Origin: Acidobacteriaceae bacterium
Lineage (GTDB): Bacteria > Acidobacteriota > Terriglobia > Terriglobales > Acidobacteriaceae
Assembly (NCBI GenBank): GCA_030041435.1
Contig: JASHNW010000017.1
Location: forward strand, 1 to 64,000
DNA length: 64,000 nt
Reading direction: 5' to 3'
How positions within the stretch are numbered: the first letter of the stretch is position 1; every line of letters starts with the position of its first letter. The position numbers were made by a program, and so were the translations under genes. Below the pieces are notes generated by a model. It was not told the DNA's origin and made no database searches. It saw only the letters and a list, made by a program, of their open reading frames with translations. Positions 43,956 to 54,234 of this stretch are shown here, in pieces.

Positions 43956-44037
43956 CCGCCCCGCGGAGTTTTGCCGATTTTCTGGCATACTCATACAGCA
44001 GTCAAATCACTGACTCGGAGCCCGGAGGGCATATTCG

Positions 44038-44544
44038 ATGCAGGACGACTACAGACTTTATGCAAGCGCTGACGGCGAATTCGAACCCGAAGCCGATGAC
44101 GAGATGGAAGAGATGGAAGAGGGATTCGGCGAAGACGAAGAGGAAGAGGAAATCTCGACTTCTGTCTCCTCCGACGACGACGACATGGCAGACGAACCCG
44201 AGGTCGCGGTGGTGATCGAAGCGCCCAAACCGCCGCCTCCGCCGAAGCCGGCGAAGAAGGCGGCAGCAAAGAAGGCGGCAGCAAAGAAGGCGCCCGCGAA
44301 AAAGGCTGCGGCAAAAAAGGCCGCGCCGAAGAAGGCTGCGAAGAAAGCTGCACCAAAGAAAGCGGCGAAGAAAGCTGCAGCAAAGAAAGCTGCGAAAAAA
44401 GCGGCGCCAAAGAAGGCCGCGAAGAAAGCGGCGAAAAAAGCGCCCGCGAAGAAGGCCGCCAAAAAAGCGGCGAAAAAGGCGCCTGCAAAGAAGGCCGCGA
44501 AGAAAGCGGCGAAGAAAGCTGCAAAGAAGAAGTCCCGCCGTTAA
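44038..44544 (+). CDS. histone-H1-like Lys/Ala-repeat protein with acidic N-terminus
   Basis: A 168-residue polyampholyte. Residues ~12-57 are strongly acidic (runs of Glu/Asp), residues ~62-70 are Pro-rich, and residues ~71-168 are a Lys/Ala/Pro repeat of KKAA, KKAP and AAKK units ending KKKSRR. The basic half matches eukaryotic H1 tails and bacterial H1-like proteins (e.g. Hc1/AlgP-type), so DNA binding is likely; the acidic half could self-shield or bind partners. ATG at 44038 with GGAGG nine bases upstream; clear promoter and terminator. It interrupts the expected rpsP-khpA-rimM-trmD order. Confidence 0.88.
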   Translation: MQDDYRLYASADGEFEPEADDEMEEMEEGFGEDEEEEEISTSVSSDDDDMADEPEVAVVIEAPKPPPPPKPAKKAAAKKAAAKKAPAKKAAAKKAAPKKAAKKAAPKKAAKKAAAKKAAKKAAPKKAAKKAAKKAPAKKAAKKAAKKAPAKKAAKKAAKKAAKKKSRR

Positions 44545-44554
44545 TCAGGCAAAG

Positions 44555-44591
44555 GGGCCGCCGGGCGCTGCACGCGTCTGGCGGCCCTTTT
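44555..44591 (+). terminator. intrinsic terminator after the histone-like gene
   Basis: GGGCCGCC (44555-44562) pairs with GGCGGCCC (44580-44587), followed by TTTT. The loop is 17 bases. Confidence 0.75.
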
Positions 44592-44640
44592 GCTTTCTGC
44601 GCATCGACGGGCGGCGCCGGGGCCGGGAAACGGCGTGCGC

Positions 44641-45138
44641 TTACGGCAGCTTCCAGTTGGCTGTCAGGTCGGAATGCAGCAACTGGTAAAAATCGTAGCT
44701 CTCGTTGTCGACCTGGCTGCCCAGCTCGAACAACCCGCAGGGCGTCGGAATCGGCGGTGCGACCACGGGCAGCGCCGGAACTGAAAAATCCGGGCTGCTG
44801 AAGTTCAGCGCGTGCGCCAGACTGGCGATTTCGCTGGAAGCGTCGCGCTTCGTCAGCGGCGGCAGGTTGTAGCGCCACTCGATCAGCTTCAACACCGATG
44901 TGTGGTCGCAGAGGGCCGAATCGATCCTCGGCGTCGCCGGATTGCCGCGAGAGAACGGCGAGATGACCAGGGCAGGCACCCGGCATCCCAGCAGCGCATT
45001 GCCGTTCACCAGATCGGTGTCCACATGGTTGGGGGCAGTCACCCGCGGCGGCGTCACCGTGTCGAAAAAGCCGCCCCACTCGTCGCGATTGACGATCAGC
45101 ACGAAACGACGAGGGAGAGGCTGATCCGGTGAGCCTGA
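44641..45138 (-). pseudogene. truncated phosphoesterase/phospholipase C C-terminal fragment
   Basis: About 165 codons are open in this frame. The conserved start of the fragment, VNRDEWGGFFDTVTPP, is the C-terminal half signature of the phosphoesterase family (non-hemolytic phospholipase C / acid phosphatase type); normal proteins are ~450-700 residues with a catalytic N-terminal half. An in-frame stop lies at 45139-45141, so the N-terminal catalytic half is missing. Convergent with the histone-like gene. Confidence 0.7.
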
Positions 45139-45476
45139 TCATGATCGACGGGTTGCCGAGCTCAAGGAACAGGGAGATGCAACTGGATCTGCTGGAAACG
45201 GCGTGGCGCGATCCAGAACGCGTGCCCTCGGGTACGCTGCACTCGGCGCTGCGCGCTGCCAGACAACTTACGCAGCAAACGTGGGTGTCGGATGAATTCA
45301 ATGCGTCAACGGCGGAAGACCGGGAGTGGAACCTCGACGAAGATCGGCGCGAGGTGAACGAGCTGCTGGCCACGCTGCCACAGCGCACGGACGCGAACCG
45401 TACAGCGACCATCGAGTTTCTGAAGAGGTGGGCTGTGCCGAATCCGCTCAACCATCTTCGATGGCCGCAGGAGTGA
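45129..45476 (+). CDS. hypothetical protein next to the truncation point
   Basis: A 115-residue protein that I do not recognise. Hydrophilic, with several Arg/Glu/Gln-rich helices and no signal peptide or membrane segment; it ends with a short Trp/Pro-containing segment (KRWAVPNPLNHLRW). GTG start at 45129, overlapping the broken end of the phosphoesterase fragment on the other strand. It may be a gene brought in with, or left over from, the insertion that split rimM from trmD. Existence uncertain. Confidence 0.35.
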   Translation: MSLIMIDGLPSSRNREMQLDLLETAWRDPERVPSGTLHSALRAARQLTQQTWVSDEFNASTAEDREWNLDEDRREVNELLATLPQRTDANRTATIEFLKRWAVPNPLNHLRWPQE

Positions 45477-45489
45477 CCCAGTTGGGAAT

Positions 45490-46257
45490 TCAGGTATGGC
45501 CTTCGTGACCGGGAACGGCCGGATTCAAGTGAGTTGCGCGCTTCTCTTCGTCGGTTATTGGGGCGTTGATCTCCAGCAGGCCCTCCGGAAGGCGCATTTC
45601 GACGCGTCGCTCCGGGAGCGCGATGCGCACCAGGTAGTCGCGCACGAACGGGATGAGCGCCTCCGCGTGGCCTTTGCGCGCTCCCGGCAGGCGCACCACC
45701 AGCAGATCGGTGCTCGAAGATCCGCGCTCGAGGTCGGCGATTTCCCCCACAACCGCGCCCGCGCGATTCAGATCGATCACAGTGCAGCCGATCAGATCGC
45801 TGATGTAGACGGAGTCGTCGTGGAGGGCAACGCGCTCGGCTGCGGGAATGGCCACACCGAATCCGCGCAGGCTCTCGGCGTCGTTGATGGAGTCGATGCC
45901 CTGGAGCTTGACCACGATGCGGCTGCGCAGGAACCAGAAATTTTCCAGGCGAACCTCGCGGACGCCGGTGCCGACGCGTTCCGGGGGGACCAGGAAGAGG
46001 CGCGAGCGGTCGTGAAAGCGTTCCGGGAAGTCGGTGAGGATTTCGGCGACGATTTCGCCGCGCCGCCCATGCGGGCGGATCAATCTTGCCACCAGCACCC
46101 ACTCACGGGCAGGCCCGGAACGGGATGCCGTCAAGCGGTCGCCAGGGGTGAAATTGGGCGCAGAAGGACCCGCTGGGACTGCCGCGTGGTGCGCGCGTGC
46201 GAAGCGCCCGGCGTTTTCCTGGCCGGGCCGTGAATGGACTGGACGGGGGAGATCCAT
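45490..46257 (-). CDS. rimM: ribosome maturation factor RimM
   Basis: A 255-residue RimM that assists 30S assembly by binding S19. The N-terminal beta-barrel opens with VLVARLIRPHGRRGEIVAE and includes the typical FPERF; the PRC-barrel domain (~150-230) has LIGCTVID. An N-terminal extension of ~50 residues precedes the core; GTG codons just before the core could be the true start, but none has a good SD. It lies 15 bases after khpA on the same strand. Confidence 0.9.
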   Translation of the reverse strand: MDLPRPVHSRPGQENAGRFARAHHAAVPAGPSAPNFTPGDRLTASRSGPAREWVLVARLIRPHGRRGEIVAEILTDFPERFHDRSRLFLVPPERVGTGVREVRLENFWFLRSRIVVKLQGIDSINDAESLRGFGVAIPAAERVALHDDSVYISDLIGCTVIDLNRAGAVVGEIADLERGSSSTDLLVVRLPGARKGHAEALIPFVRDYLVRIALPERRVEMRLPEGLLEINAPITDEEKRATHLNPAVPGHEGHT

Positions 46258-46272
46258 TCCTTCAGGCTATCG

Positions 46273-46566
46273 CTACTCCTCGCTGCGGACTGCTCCCTGG
46301 TGATCCTCTTCGAGGATATCCAGCGTGTAGCGGTGATGGTGCTTCATGCTGACCGCACCCAATATGGTCCGAACCGACCGCGCGGTACGGCCCTGCTTCC
46401 CGATCACCTTGCCCACATCCGTGGGGGCAACCCGGAGCCGGAGCACCGTGCTCTCGTCTCGTTCGACCGCTTCAACAACGACTGCCTCGGGAACATCCAC
46501 CAGCGCGCGTGCAATCTGAGTTACCAACTCCTGCATATCGTCGGGTCTGTCTGCTGTCTGTTTCAT
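46273..46566 (-). CDS. khpA: KH-domain RNA-binding protein KhpA
   Basis: A 97-residue single-KH protein, the YlqC/KhpA family, which binds RNA, often as a partner of KhpB/EloR. The GxxG loop is VIGKQGRTARSVRTIL at residues ~53-68. The ATG at 46566 is preferred over 46590. Its position between rpsP and rimM is strongly conserved across bacteria. Confidence 0.93.
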   Translation of the reverse strand: MKQTADRPDDMQELVTQIARALVDVPEAVVVEAVERDESTVLRLRVAPTDVGKVIGKQGRTARSVRTILGAVSMKHHHRYTLDILEEDHQGAVRSEE

Positions 46567-46757
46567 CGTGCCCCCCCAAGTGGAAGACATACGTCACTCA
46601 TCTTCCGGGGCTACCGCGGATACTACCGTAAGGCTGCGACGGACAAAAGAACAATCCGCAGACCCGGTGGCCGGAAGATGTCAAAAAGTAACCTTTTGGG
46701 AGGTATCGGGAGCAGGGGAACGAGCGACCCCTCCATCGTGGCGGCTGGGAACTGGAC

Positions 46758-47051
46758 TCAGGCTGCTGCTGCGTCCGTATCCCCGTCCGGGCCCGCCTTG
46801 GGCGCCGGCGGCTGACCAGCCGCAGAAGGGTTGGACTTGAGCAGCTTCCCGACCCGGTCGGACAGCTGCGCTCCCTTACCCTTCCAGTACTCGATGCGTT
46901 CCACCTTCAGATTGACTGAAGCGGGGCTGGTTCTGGGATTGTAGGTCCCAACCACTTCCACGGAACGACCATTCCGGGCGCGATCTTTTTCGATCACGAC
47001 CACGCGATAATAGGGTTGTTTGCGCGCTCCAACGCGCGCCAGGCGAATCAT
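46758..47051 (-). CDS. rpsP: 30S ribosomal protein bS16
   Basis: A 97-residue ribosomal protein S16. MIRLARVGARKQPYYRVVV is the family start, followed by GTYNPRTSP and RIEYWKGKGAQLSDRVGKLL; an Ala/Pro/Asp tail follows. The ATG at 47051 matches homologues; an AGGA lies about 17 bases upstream, better spaced for a GTG two codons earlier, so the start could be 47057. A 191-base gap separates it from khpA. A TATATT -10-like element lies about 100 bases upstream. Confidence 0.95.
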   Translation of the reverse strand: MIRLARVGARKQPYYRVVVIEKDRARNGRSVEVVGTYNPRTSPASVNLKVERIEYWKGKGAQLSDRVGKLLKSNPSAAGQPPAPKAGPDGDTDAAAA

Positions 47052-47265
47052 CAACACAATCGGACTTTCCTTTCGGTCTCTGGGTAATGGCGAATCTGAT
47101 CTGGGTGGAGTGGGAATTCCAATGCCTGCAGGCACGCGCTCCAGCTTCCTAATATATCAGGGATTTACGGTTTGGCGTACAGGTTACTGAGGGAATCTGG
47201 ACGGTAGCACCGAGGGGTGCCACGGGATGGCCTGAGCCGGTTTCAGGGGGAAGGCGGGAGGCGGG

Positions 47266-49761
47266 TTAGACCGCAGCCGGCGCCGCCGACGCGCTCCACA
47301 GCGCCATGTTGTTCCTGGCCTCGATCAGTTCGGGGATGCGCGCAGCCGGCTGCGGGCGGGCGAACAGGTATCCCTGCATCAGATCGCAGTTCATGCGCAG
47401 CAGAGTATCCATTTGCTCCCGGTTCTCTACGCCTTCGGCTACCACCTGCAGGCCGAGATCGTGCGCCAGGGACAGGATGGCCTGTACCAGGGCGCTGGTT
47501 CCGTTCGGCTCGGATACCCTCTCGACGAACGACCGGTCGATCTTAAGTGTCTGAATCGGCAGCTGATGCAGGTGGCGCAGGGAGGAGTAACCGGTACCAA
47601 AATCATCCACGGAAAACTGCACGCCCAACTCGGCCAAGTCGCGCATCTGGCGCGCCACGTCATCTAGGTTGCGCATCACCGTGGTCTCGGTCATCTCGAT
47701 TTCCAGATTCGACGGGGCCATGCACAGTTCCGCCAGCACCTCCCGGACGTGTCTGGAAAAGTCCATCCGCATAAACTGCAGGGGGGAGACGTTGATGGCA
47801 ACGCGGTCGACGCAAAGCCCGCGGCTGCGCCACTGTTGGCTCTGAGCGCAGACTTCGCGCAGAACCCAGTTCCCGATGGGCACAATGAGCCCGCTCTCTT
47901 CGGCTATGGGGATGAAGCGGTCGGGGCTGACCAGCCCATATTTGGGATGGTGCAGGCGCAGCAGAGCCTCGAGGGCGCGCAAACGGCCGTCGGTCCCGTA
48001 TTCGGGCTGGTAATACATCTCGAACCCGCCCTCTTTCAGGGCACGGCGCATGAAGAGCTCCAGCTCGTTGGACTCGGCGGTGGACTGGCTGATCTCCTGA
48101 GAGACGAGCACGAACTGGTTGCCGCCCGATCGCTTGACGCGATACATGGCGGCGTCCGCATTTCTCCACAATGTTCCCGCGTCCGCGCCGTGATCGGGAT
48201 AAATGGCGATGCCGAAGCTGGCCGATATGTCGACGGGATACTGGTCGGCAACGAACGGGGTGCGCAAGGCGGCCAGCAGATCCTCCGCGATGCGCTCGGC
48301 ATCGGCCACTGAGGTCAGGTCGCCGGCGACGATGGTGAACTCCTCGCCGCCGGACCGGGCTACGGTATCGGTGGCGCGCAACCTGCTTTTCAGCCGCTCG
48401 GCCACCTGCTTCAGGCACAGGTCGCCCACGGCGTGGCCATAGGTGTCGTTAATCTGCTTGAAGCGGTCGAGATCGATGCAGACGACCGCGGCCCGGGTGG
48501 CGCGCCTGGCGGCCAAGGCCAGCGCCTGCTCCATCCGGTCCAGCAGCAGCGAGCGGTTGGGCAGCCCGGTCAGCATGTCGTGATGCGCCTGGTGCAGCAA
48601 CTGGTGGTGCAGATGCTGGCGCTCGGTGACGTCCTGCACCAGCGAGAAGCGCGCCTGTTGCCGCTCGAAGCGAATGCGGTGCGAGGAGACCTCCACCTGG
48701 ATGCGCCGGCCATCGCGGAGGATGTGCGTCCAGGGACCGGAAATCAGAACCGATTCCAGATTCGCCGCATTCGAGACGGTCTGTTCCAGGGCTTCCACTT
48801 CATCCGCGGGCCGGATATCCCGCAGCGTCATGTTCAGGAATTCGTCGACCGAATATCCGTAGCGGCTCACCGCTGCATCGTTCACCTTCAGGAAACGCAG
48901 CGTCTCCACTTCGAAGATCCACATGGGGTGGGGATTGTCTTCGAACAGCACGCGATATTCTTCGCTGCGCGCATCGGCGTCCCGCTTTTGCTCTTCCAGC
49001 AGGGTGAGAATCATGCCGAAGGCGACGAAATACTTCGGCACATTCCACAGCTCGCCGGGTGCGTCGAGATGGGGAAAGAACAACTCGAGGAACAGGGCGC
49101 AGGGAAAGACGCCGCCCCATGCGATGAGCCCCAGAACCGACGCCAGTACGCCTGCGGAAACGCGGCGGAAGTCCTCCCAATACAGCACTGCGTTGATGAG
49201 GTAAATCTCGGTGGGGATGGCGTAAACGCTGTTGTCGGCACGATGGCGCAGGATTTCCGCCGCCATCCAGACCGCGCCCGCGGCCAGAATGAGGCCGGTC
49301 CACAGCCGCGCGCGATGGGCCCGGGCACCGGTTTCCGCGCTCAGTGTCCCTTTGCCCAGCCGGAGGCCGACGGCAGCGAAACCGGCATGCACCGCTGCGC
49401 CGATCGCCAGCAGAACCAGCAGTGGGCACTGCCAGAGAGAGCTGGCCAGGACGTACGCGATGCCCGGCAGCGCCAGAAGAGTGCCAGGGACGGCCGCTCT
49501 CCAGCCCTGCTCCCAGACAAGGCTCGAGGAGAGCGCGAATGCCGCGCCGCACACCACCAGGGCGCTCTCTGACAGCGCGAGAACCAGGCTGGCGGCCCAG
49601 GCGTCGCGAGGATTGAGCAGCAGCAGGCCGAAGTGGACAAGGACCAACAGCCATCCCAGCAGCCAGTAGCGAACGCGGTTGGTGGCATTCTTGCGGTAAA
49701 GCGACCCGAAGAGGACCAGCAGCAGGCCGAGGATGAGGATGTCCAGAAGGATGTTCTGCAT
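47266..49761 (-). CDS. membrane PAS-GGDEF-EAL cyclic-di-GMP protein
   Basis: An 831-residue protein. Residues ~1-265 form several transmembrane helices (integral membrane sensor), ~270-390 a PAS domain with RVLFEDNPHPMWIFE, ~395-560 a diguanylate cyclase domain with an intact SGGEEF, and ~570-825 a phosphodiesterase domain with ALEALLR and DDFGTGYSS, both expected to be catalytically complete. It could both make and degrade c-di-GMP. Monocistronic. A structured 257-base leader region lies between it and the SIS gene. Confidence 0.93.
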   Translation of the reverse strand: MQNILLDILILGLLLVLFGSLYRKNATNRVRYWLLGWLLVLVHFGLLLLNPRDAWAASLVLALSESALVVCGAAFALSSSLVWEQGWRAAVPGTLLALPGIAYVLASSLWQCPLLVLLAIGAAVHAGFAAVGLRLGKGTLSAETGARAHRARLWTGLILAAGAVWMAAEILRHRADNSVYAIPTEIYLINAVLYWEDFRRVSAGVLASVLGLIAWGGVFPCALFLELFFPHLDAPGELWNVPKYFVAFGMILTLLEEQKRDADARSEEYRVLFEDNPHPMWIFEVETLRFLKVNDAAVSRYGYSVDEFLNMTLRDIRPADEVEALEQTVSNAANLESVLISGPWTHILRDGRRIQVEVSSHRIRFERQQARFSLVQDVTERQHLHHQLLHQAHHDMLTGLPNRSLLLDRMEQALALAARRATRAAVVCIDLDRFKQINDTYGHAVGDLCLKQVAERLKSRLRATDTVARSGGEEFTIVAGDLTSVADAERIAEDLLAALRTPFVADQYPVDISASFGIAIYPDHGADAGTLWRNADAAMYRVKRSGGNQFVLVSQEISQSTAESNELELFMRRALKEGGFEMYYQPEYGTDGRLRALEALLRLHHPKYGLVSPDRFIPIAEESGLIVPIGNWVLREVCAQSQQWRSRGLCVDRVAINVSPLQFMRMDFSRHVREVLAELCMAPSNLEIEMTETTVMRNLDDVARQMRDLAELGVQFSVDDFGTGYSSLRHLHQLPIQTLKIDRSFVERVSEPNGTSALVQAILSLAHDLGLQVVAEGVENREQMDTLLRMNCDLMQGYLFARPQPAARIPELIEARNNMALWSASAAPAAV

Positions 49762-49931
49762 GGAGGCTTGCTTTTCGCTCCGGAAACACTCGACCCAAGG
49801 TGATGAAATGACAGGAGTATCCGCATGAGAGTAACGCGAAAACGGGTCGAGGGGCCAAAACTATAGTCACCACGGGTTAACACTTTTGTGGAGTGAACCT
49901 GGGGCGATTTCCCCCGGGCAGCGGGGAGGCA

Positions 49932-49984
49932 AGCAGGCCAATGCAGGCTGCGGATCCCTGCAACGCCGCTCAAGCCGGCCTGCT
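49932..49984 (-). other. structured region upstream of the GGDEF-EAL gene
   Basis: An outer 8-bp stem, AGCAGGCC (49932-49939) with GGCCTGCT (49977-49984), encloses an inner 6-bp stem TGCAGG (49942-49947) with CCTGCA (49957-49962). It sits about 170 bases before the start codon. I could not match it to the c-di-GMP-I or -II riboswitch core. Confidence 0.4.
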
Positions 49985-50018
49985 ACCCAAGTCACACCGT
50001 GAGCGATGAGGTCTGGGC

Positions 50019-51143
50019 CTACTCCCGCACCACCGCTTTCACCAGGTTGCGCGGGGCATCGACGTTGATACCGCGCTGCACCGCGATGCAATACGCGAGC
50101 ATCTGCAGCGGGACGACTTCCAGCATGGGAAGCAGGAACTCGTCAGCGGCCGGGACGGCGACGGAATACTGGCTGAGGCTGGCGGGCTCGGCATCGCCCT
50201 CTACGTGGAGGGCCACGATCTGCGCGCCCTGGGCGTGCATGTCGCGCATCAGCTGCACGGTCTTCTCGTAGCGCAGGGTGGAGTCGGGATCGTTGCGATC
50301 GCGCGTCGCCAGCACCACGAGCGGCGCTTCCGGGCTCACCAGCGCGTTGGGGCCGTGCTTCAGCTCGCCAGCGGGCAGGCCCTCGGCCTGCACGTAGGCC
50401 GACTCTTTGAGCTTGAGAGCGCCTTCGCGGGCGATGGAGTAGTGGATCGCGCGCCCCAGGTAGAGAAACGTCCGCGCCTCGCACAGATTGCCGGAAATGT
50501 CGCGGATCCGCGCTTCCCAGGTTTCGAGACTCGCCTCCAGCAGCTCCGGCAGGCGCGCCATCTGCTCGCAGTGCGCGGCCACTCCGTGGCTGGTCATGCG
50601 TCCGCCCAGCCGCGCCAGGAAGAGCGACAGCATGTACAACACGCTCAGCTGCGTGGTGAAGCTTTTCGTGGCCGGAATCGCCACTTCCCTGCCCGCCATG
50701 GTCGGGAGAGACGCGTCGGCCTCGCGGGCCATCGACGACTCCGCGTTGTTCGTGATCGCCACCGTGGCCAGCCCGCGGGCTTTTGCTTCGCGCAGAGCGG
50801 TCAGGGTGTCGGCCGTCTCGCCGGACTGCGAAATGACCACTACGCCGGGATCGTGCAGCGTGTGCGTGGAGCGATACATGTATTCGCTCGAATACTCGAC
50901 GTCGACAGCGAGCCCGGCATAATCCTCGAGCATGATTTCGCCGGCCAGGCCCGCGTGCCGGCTGGATCCGCTGGCGGCGATGACCACGCGCTGACGTCCG
51001 CGCAGCGCCTCAGCAACGGTGGCAAAAGCGTTGGCATCGAGTACGCCGCCGGGAGCGTAGCGCGCGATGGTGCGGGCCAGCGCTTCCGGCTGTTCGTAAA
51101 TCTCGCGCAACATGGCGTGAGGAAAAGTGCGGGTGGCTTGCAT
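50019..51143 (-). CDS. SIS-domain sugar isomerase/aminotransferase-like protein
   Basis: A 374-residue protein with two SIS domains, like the isomerase half of GlmS or AgaS, without the N-terminal glutaminase domain. SIS1 has IAASGSSRHAG and ISQSGETADTLTAL (the SxSG phosphosugar motif); SIS2 has YLGRAIHYSIAREGALKLKES. Such stand-alone forms may act as glucosamine-6-phosphate deaminase/isomerases. The ATG at 51143 has GGAAG five bases upstream. It lies 131 bases after gcvPB on the same strand. Confidence 0.88.
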   Translation of the reverse strand: MQATRTFPHAMLREIYEQPEALARTIARYAPGGVLDANAFATVAEALRGRQRVVIAASGSSRHAGLAGEIMLEDYAGLAVDVEYSSEYMYRSTHTLHDPGVVVISQSGETADTLTALREAKARGLATVAITNNAESSMAREADASLPTMAGREVAIPATKSFTTQLSVLYMLSLFLARLGGRMTSHGVAAHCEQMARLPELLEASLETWEARIRDISGNLCEARTFLYLGRAIHYSIAREGALKLKESAYVQAEGLPAGELKHGPNALVSPEAPLVVLATRDRNDPDSTLRYEKTVQLMRDMHAQGAQIVALHVEGDAEPASLSQYSVAVPAADEFLLPMLEVVPLQMLAYCIAVQRGINVDAPRNLVKAVVRE

Positions 51144-51274
51144 AGACACTTCCGATCTTAGCGAAAAAGCAGGTCGCGAGTGAGGGTGCGGTCAGAGAAC
51201 AGACAACACTGAGAAACGGAACCTTTCCTTCAGCTCTTCGCTCTCCGTGCCCTCTGTGGTGGAATGCCCTTCTG

Positions 51275-52786
51275 CTACGGCTTCCGCCAGCGCAGAACTG
51301 GCTTGCGTGCCGCCGTGGTCTCGTCGAGACGCGAAACGCGCGTGGAATGCGGCGCGTCGAGCACCAACTGCGGATTCTCCTCGACTTCGCGCGCGATCTG
51401 CCGCATGGCGTCGACGAAGAGGTCCAGCTCTTCGCGCGACTCGCTCTCCGTCGGCTCGATCATCAGCGCGCCCGGCACGATGAGGGGGAAGGATACGGTG
51501 TAGGGGTGGAATCCGTAGTCAATGAGCCGCTTCGCGATGTCGCCGGTTCTGACGCCGTTTCTCAACTGGCGCCGGTCACTGAAAACCACCTCGTGCATGG
51601 AAGGCGTGTTGTAGGGAAGCTCGTAGAGATCTTCGAGCTTTTTGCGGATGTAGTTGGCGTTGAGGACGGCGTCCTCGGTAGTCTGGCGCAGACCGTCAGG
51701 CCCGTTGGCCAGCGTGTATGCGAGGGCGCGGACAAACATGCCGAAGTTGCCGTAGAAGGCGCGGACGCGGCCGACGGATTGCGGGCGATCGTAGTTGAGA
51801 TGGAGCAGGCCGTCGCTTCCCTGCTCCACCACCGGAATGGGCAGGTACGGCTCGAGAATTTTTTTGCAGGCGACCGGGCCGGAGCCGGGACCGCCTCCAC
51901 CGTGTGGGGTGGAGAAGGTCTTGTGCAGGTTGAGGTGCATCACGTCGACACCGAAGTCGCCCGGGCGCGTCTTGCCGCAGAGCGCGTTCATGTTGGCGCC
52001 ATCCATGTAGAGGAGCGCGCCCTTGCTGTGCAGGATGTCGGCGATACGGTGAATCTCGTTTTCAAAGACGCCGATGGTCGAGGGGTTGGTGAGCATCAGC
52101 GCGGCGGTGTCTTCATTGACGGCCTGGGCCAGCGCCTCCACGTCGATGCCGCCCTGCGCGTTCGATTTGAAATTGACGACGTCGTATCCGCAGACGGCCG
52201 CAGTCGCGGGATTGGTGCCGTGCGCCGAGTCGGGAATGATGACGTTGCGGCGCGGATTCCCCTTTGCCTGGTGATACGCGCGCACCAGCAGGATGCCGGT
52301 AAACTCGCCGTGCGCGCCGGCCGCCGGCTGCAGCGTGATCGCGTCCATGCCGGTGATTTCGAGCAGGCATTGCTGCAGCAGCCGGATGATGCCCAGCGAT
52401 CCCTGCGACAGCGACTCCGGCTGATAGGGATGCGCCTCCGCGATGCCCTCGAGCCGCGAGACGAACTCGTTGACGCGCGGGTTGTACTTCATGGTGCAGC
52501 TGCCCAGCGGATACATGCCGAGGTCGATGGCGTAGTTCCACGTGGAAAGGCGCGTGAAGTGGCGGATGATTTCGATCTCGCTCAGCTCCGGCAACTCCGC
52601 GTTGTGCGAACGCCGGGCTTCGCCGAGAAGCGCCGAGGGGTCCACCTCCGGCACATCCAGCGGTGGAAGGCGGTAGGCTTTCTTGCCGGGCGCGGACTTC
52701 TCGAAGCTCAGGCCCTCGTTCTGCGTCTGATGCGCGGTGACCTTGCGGGTTGTGCCGATGAATTTTTCTTCTGTCTGCGTCGTCAT
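51275..52786 (-). CDS. gcvPB: glycine dehydrogenase (decarboxylating) subunit 2
   Basis: A 503-residue C-terminal half of the P-protein, carrying the PLP-binding site. LNLHKTFSTPHGGGGPG contains the PLP Lys; YPLGSCTMKYNPR and QPAAGAHGEFTG are also typical. It pairs with GcvPA to decarboxylate glycine and pass aminomethyl to GcvH. ATG at 52786; the gap to gcvPA is 8 bases. Confidence 0.96.
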   Translation of the reverse strand: MTTQTEEKFIGTTRKVTAHQTQNEGLSFEKSAPGKKAYRLPPLDVPEVDPSALLGEARRSHNAELPELSEIEIIRHFTRLSTWNYAIDLGMYPLGSCTMKYNPRVNEFVSRLEGIAEAHPYQPESLSQGSLGIIRLLQQCLLEITGMDAITLQPAAGAHGEFTGILLVRAYHQAKGNPRRNVIIPDSAHGTNPATAAVCGYDVVNFKSNAQGGIDVEALAQAVNEDTAALMLTNPSTIGVFENEIHRIADILHSKGALLYMDGANMNALCGKTRPGDFGVDVMHLNLHKTFSTPHGGGGPGSGPVACKKILEPYLPIPVVEQGSDGLLHLNYDRPQSVGRVRAFYGNFGMFVRALAYTLANGPDGLRQTTEDAVLNANYIRKKLEDLYELPYNTPSMHEVVFSDRRQLRNGVRTGDIAKRLIDYGFHPYTVSFPLIVPGALMIEPTESESREELDLFVDAMRQIAREVEENPQLVLDAPHSTRVSRLDETTAARKPVLRWRKP

Positions 52787-52794
52787 CCGATCCC

Positions 52795-54159
<1,365 letters not shown>

Positions 54160-54234
54160 GGGTTCTCAGTGGTACTGATTCCAGGTCCATCGACTCCGCG
54201 CCTGCGGCGCTTCGCTCAGGACGACAAGTGGGCT

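Noticed and set aside
43991-46102. A 703-codon minus-strand open frame
   Set aside because: It is antisense to the Lys/Ala repeat gene and other genes; the product is low-complexity Leu/Ser/Pro/Arg sequence with no motif.
49762-50018. c-di-GMP-I (GEMM) riboswitch before the GGDEF-EAL gene
   Set aside because: Stems exist, but I could not find the conserved GEMM core sequence; reported only as a structured region.
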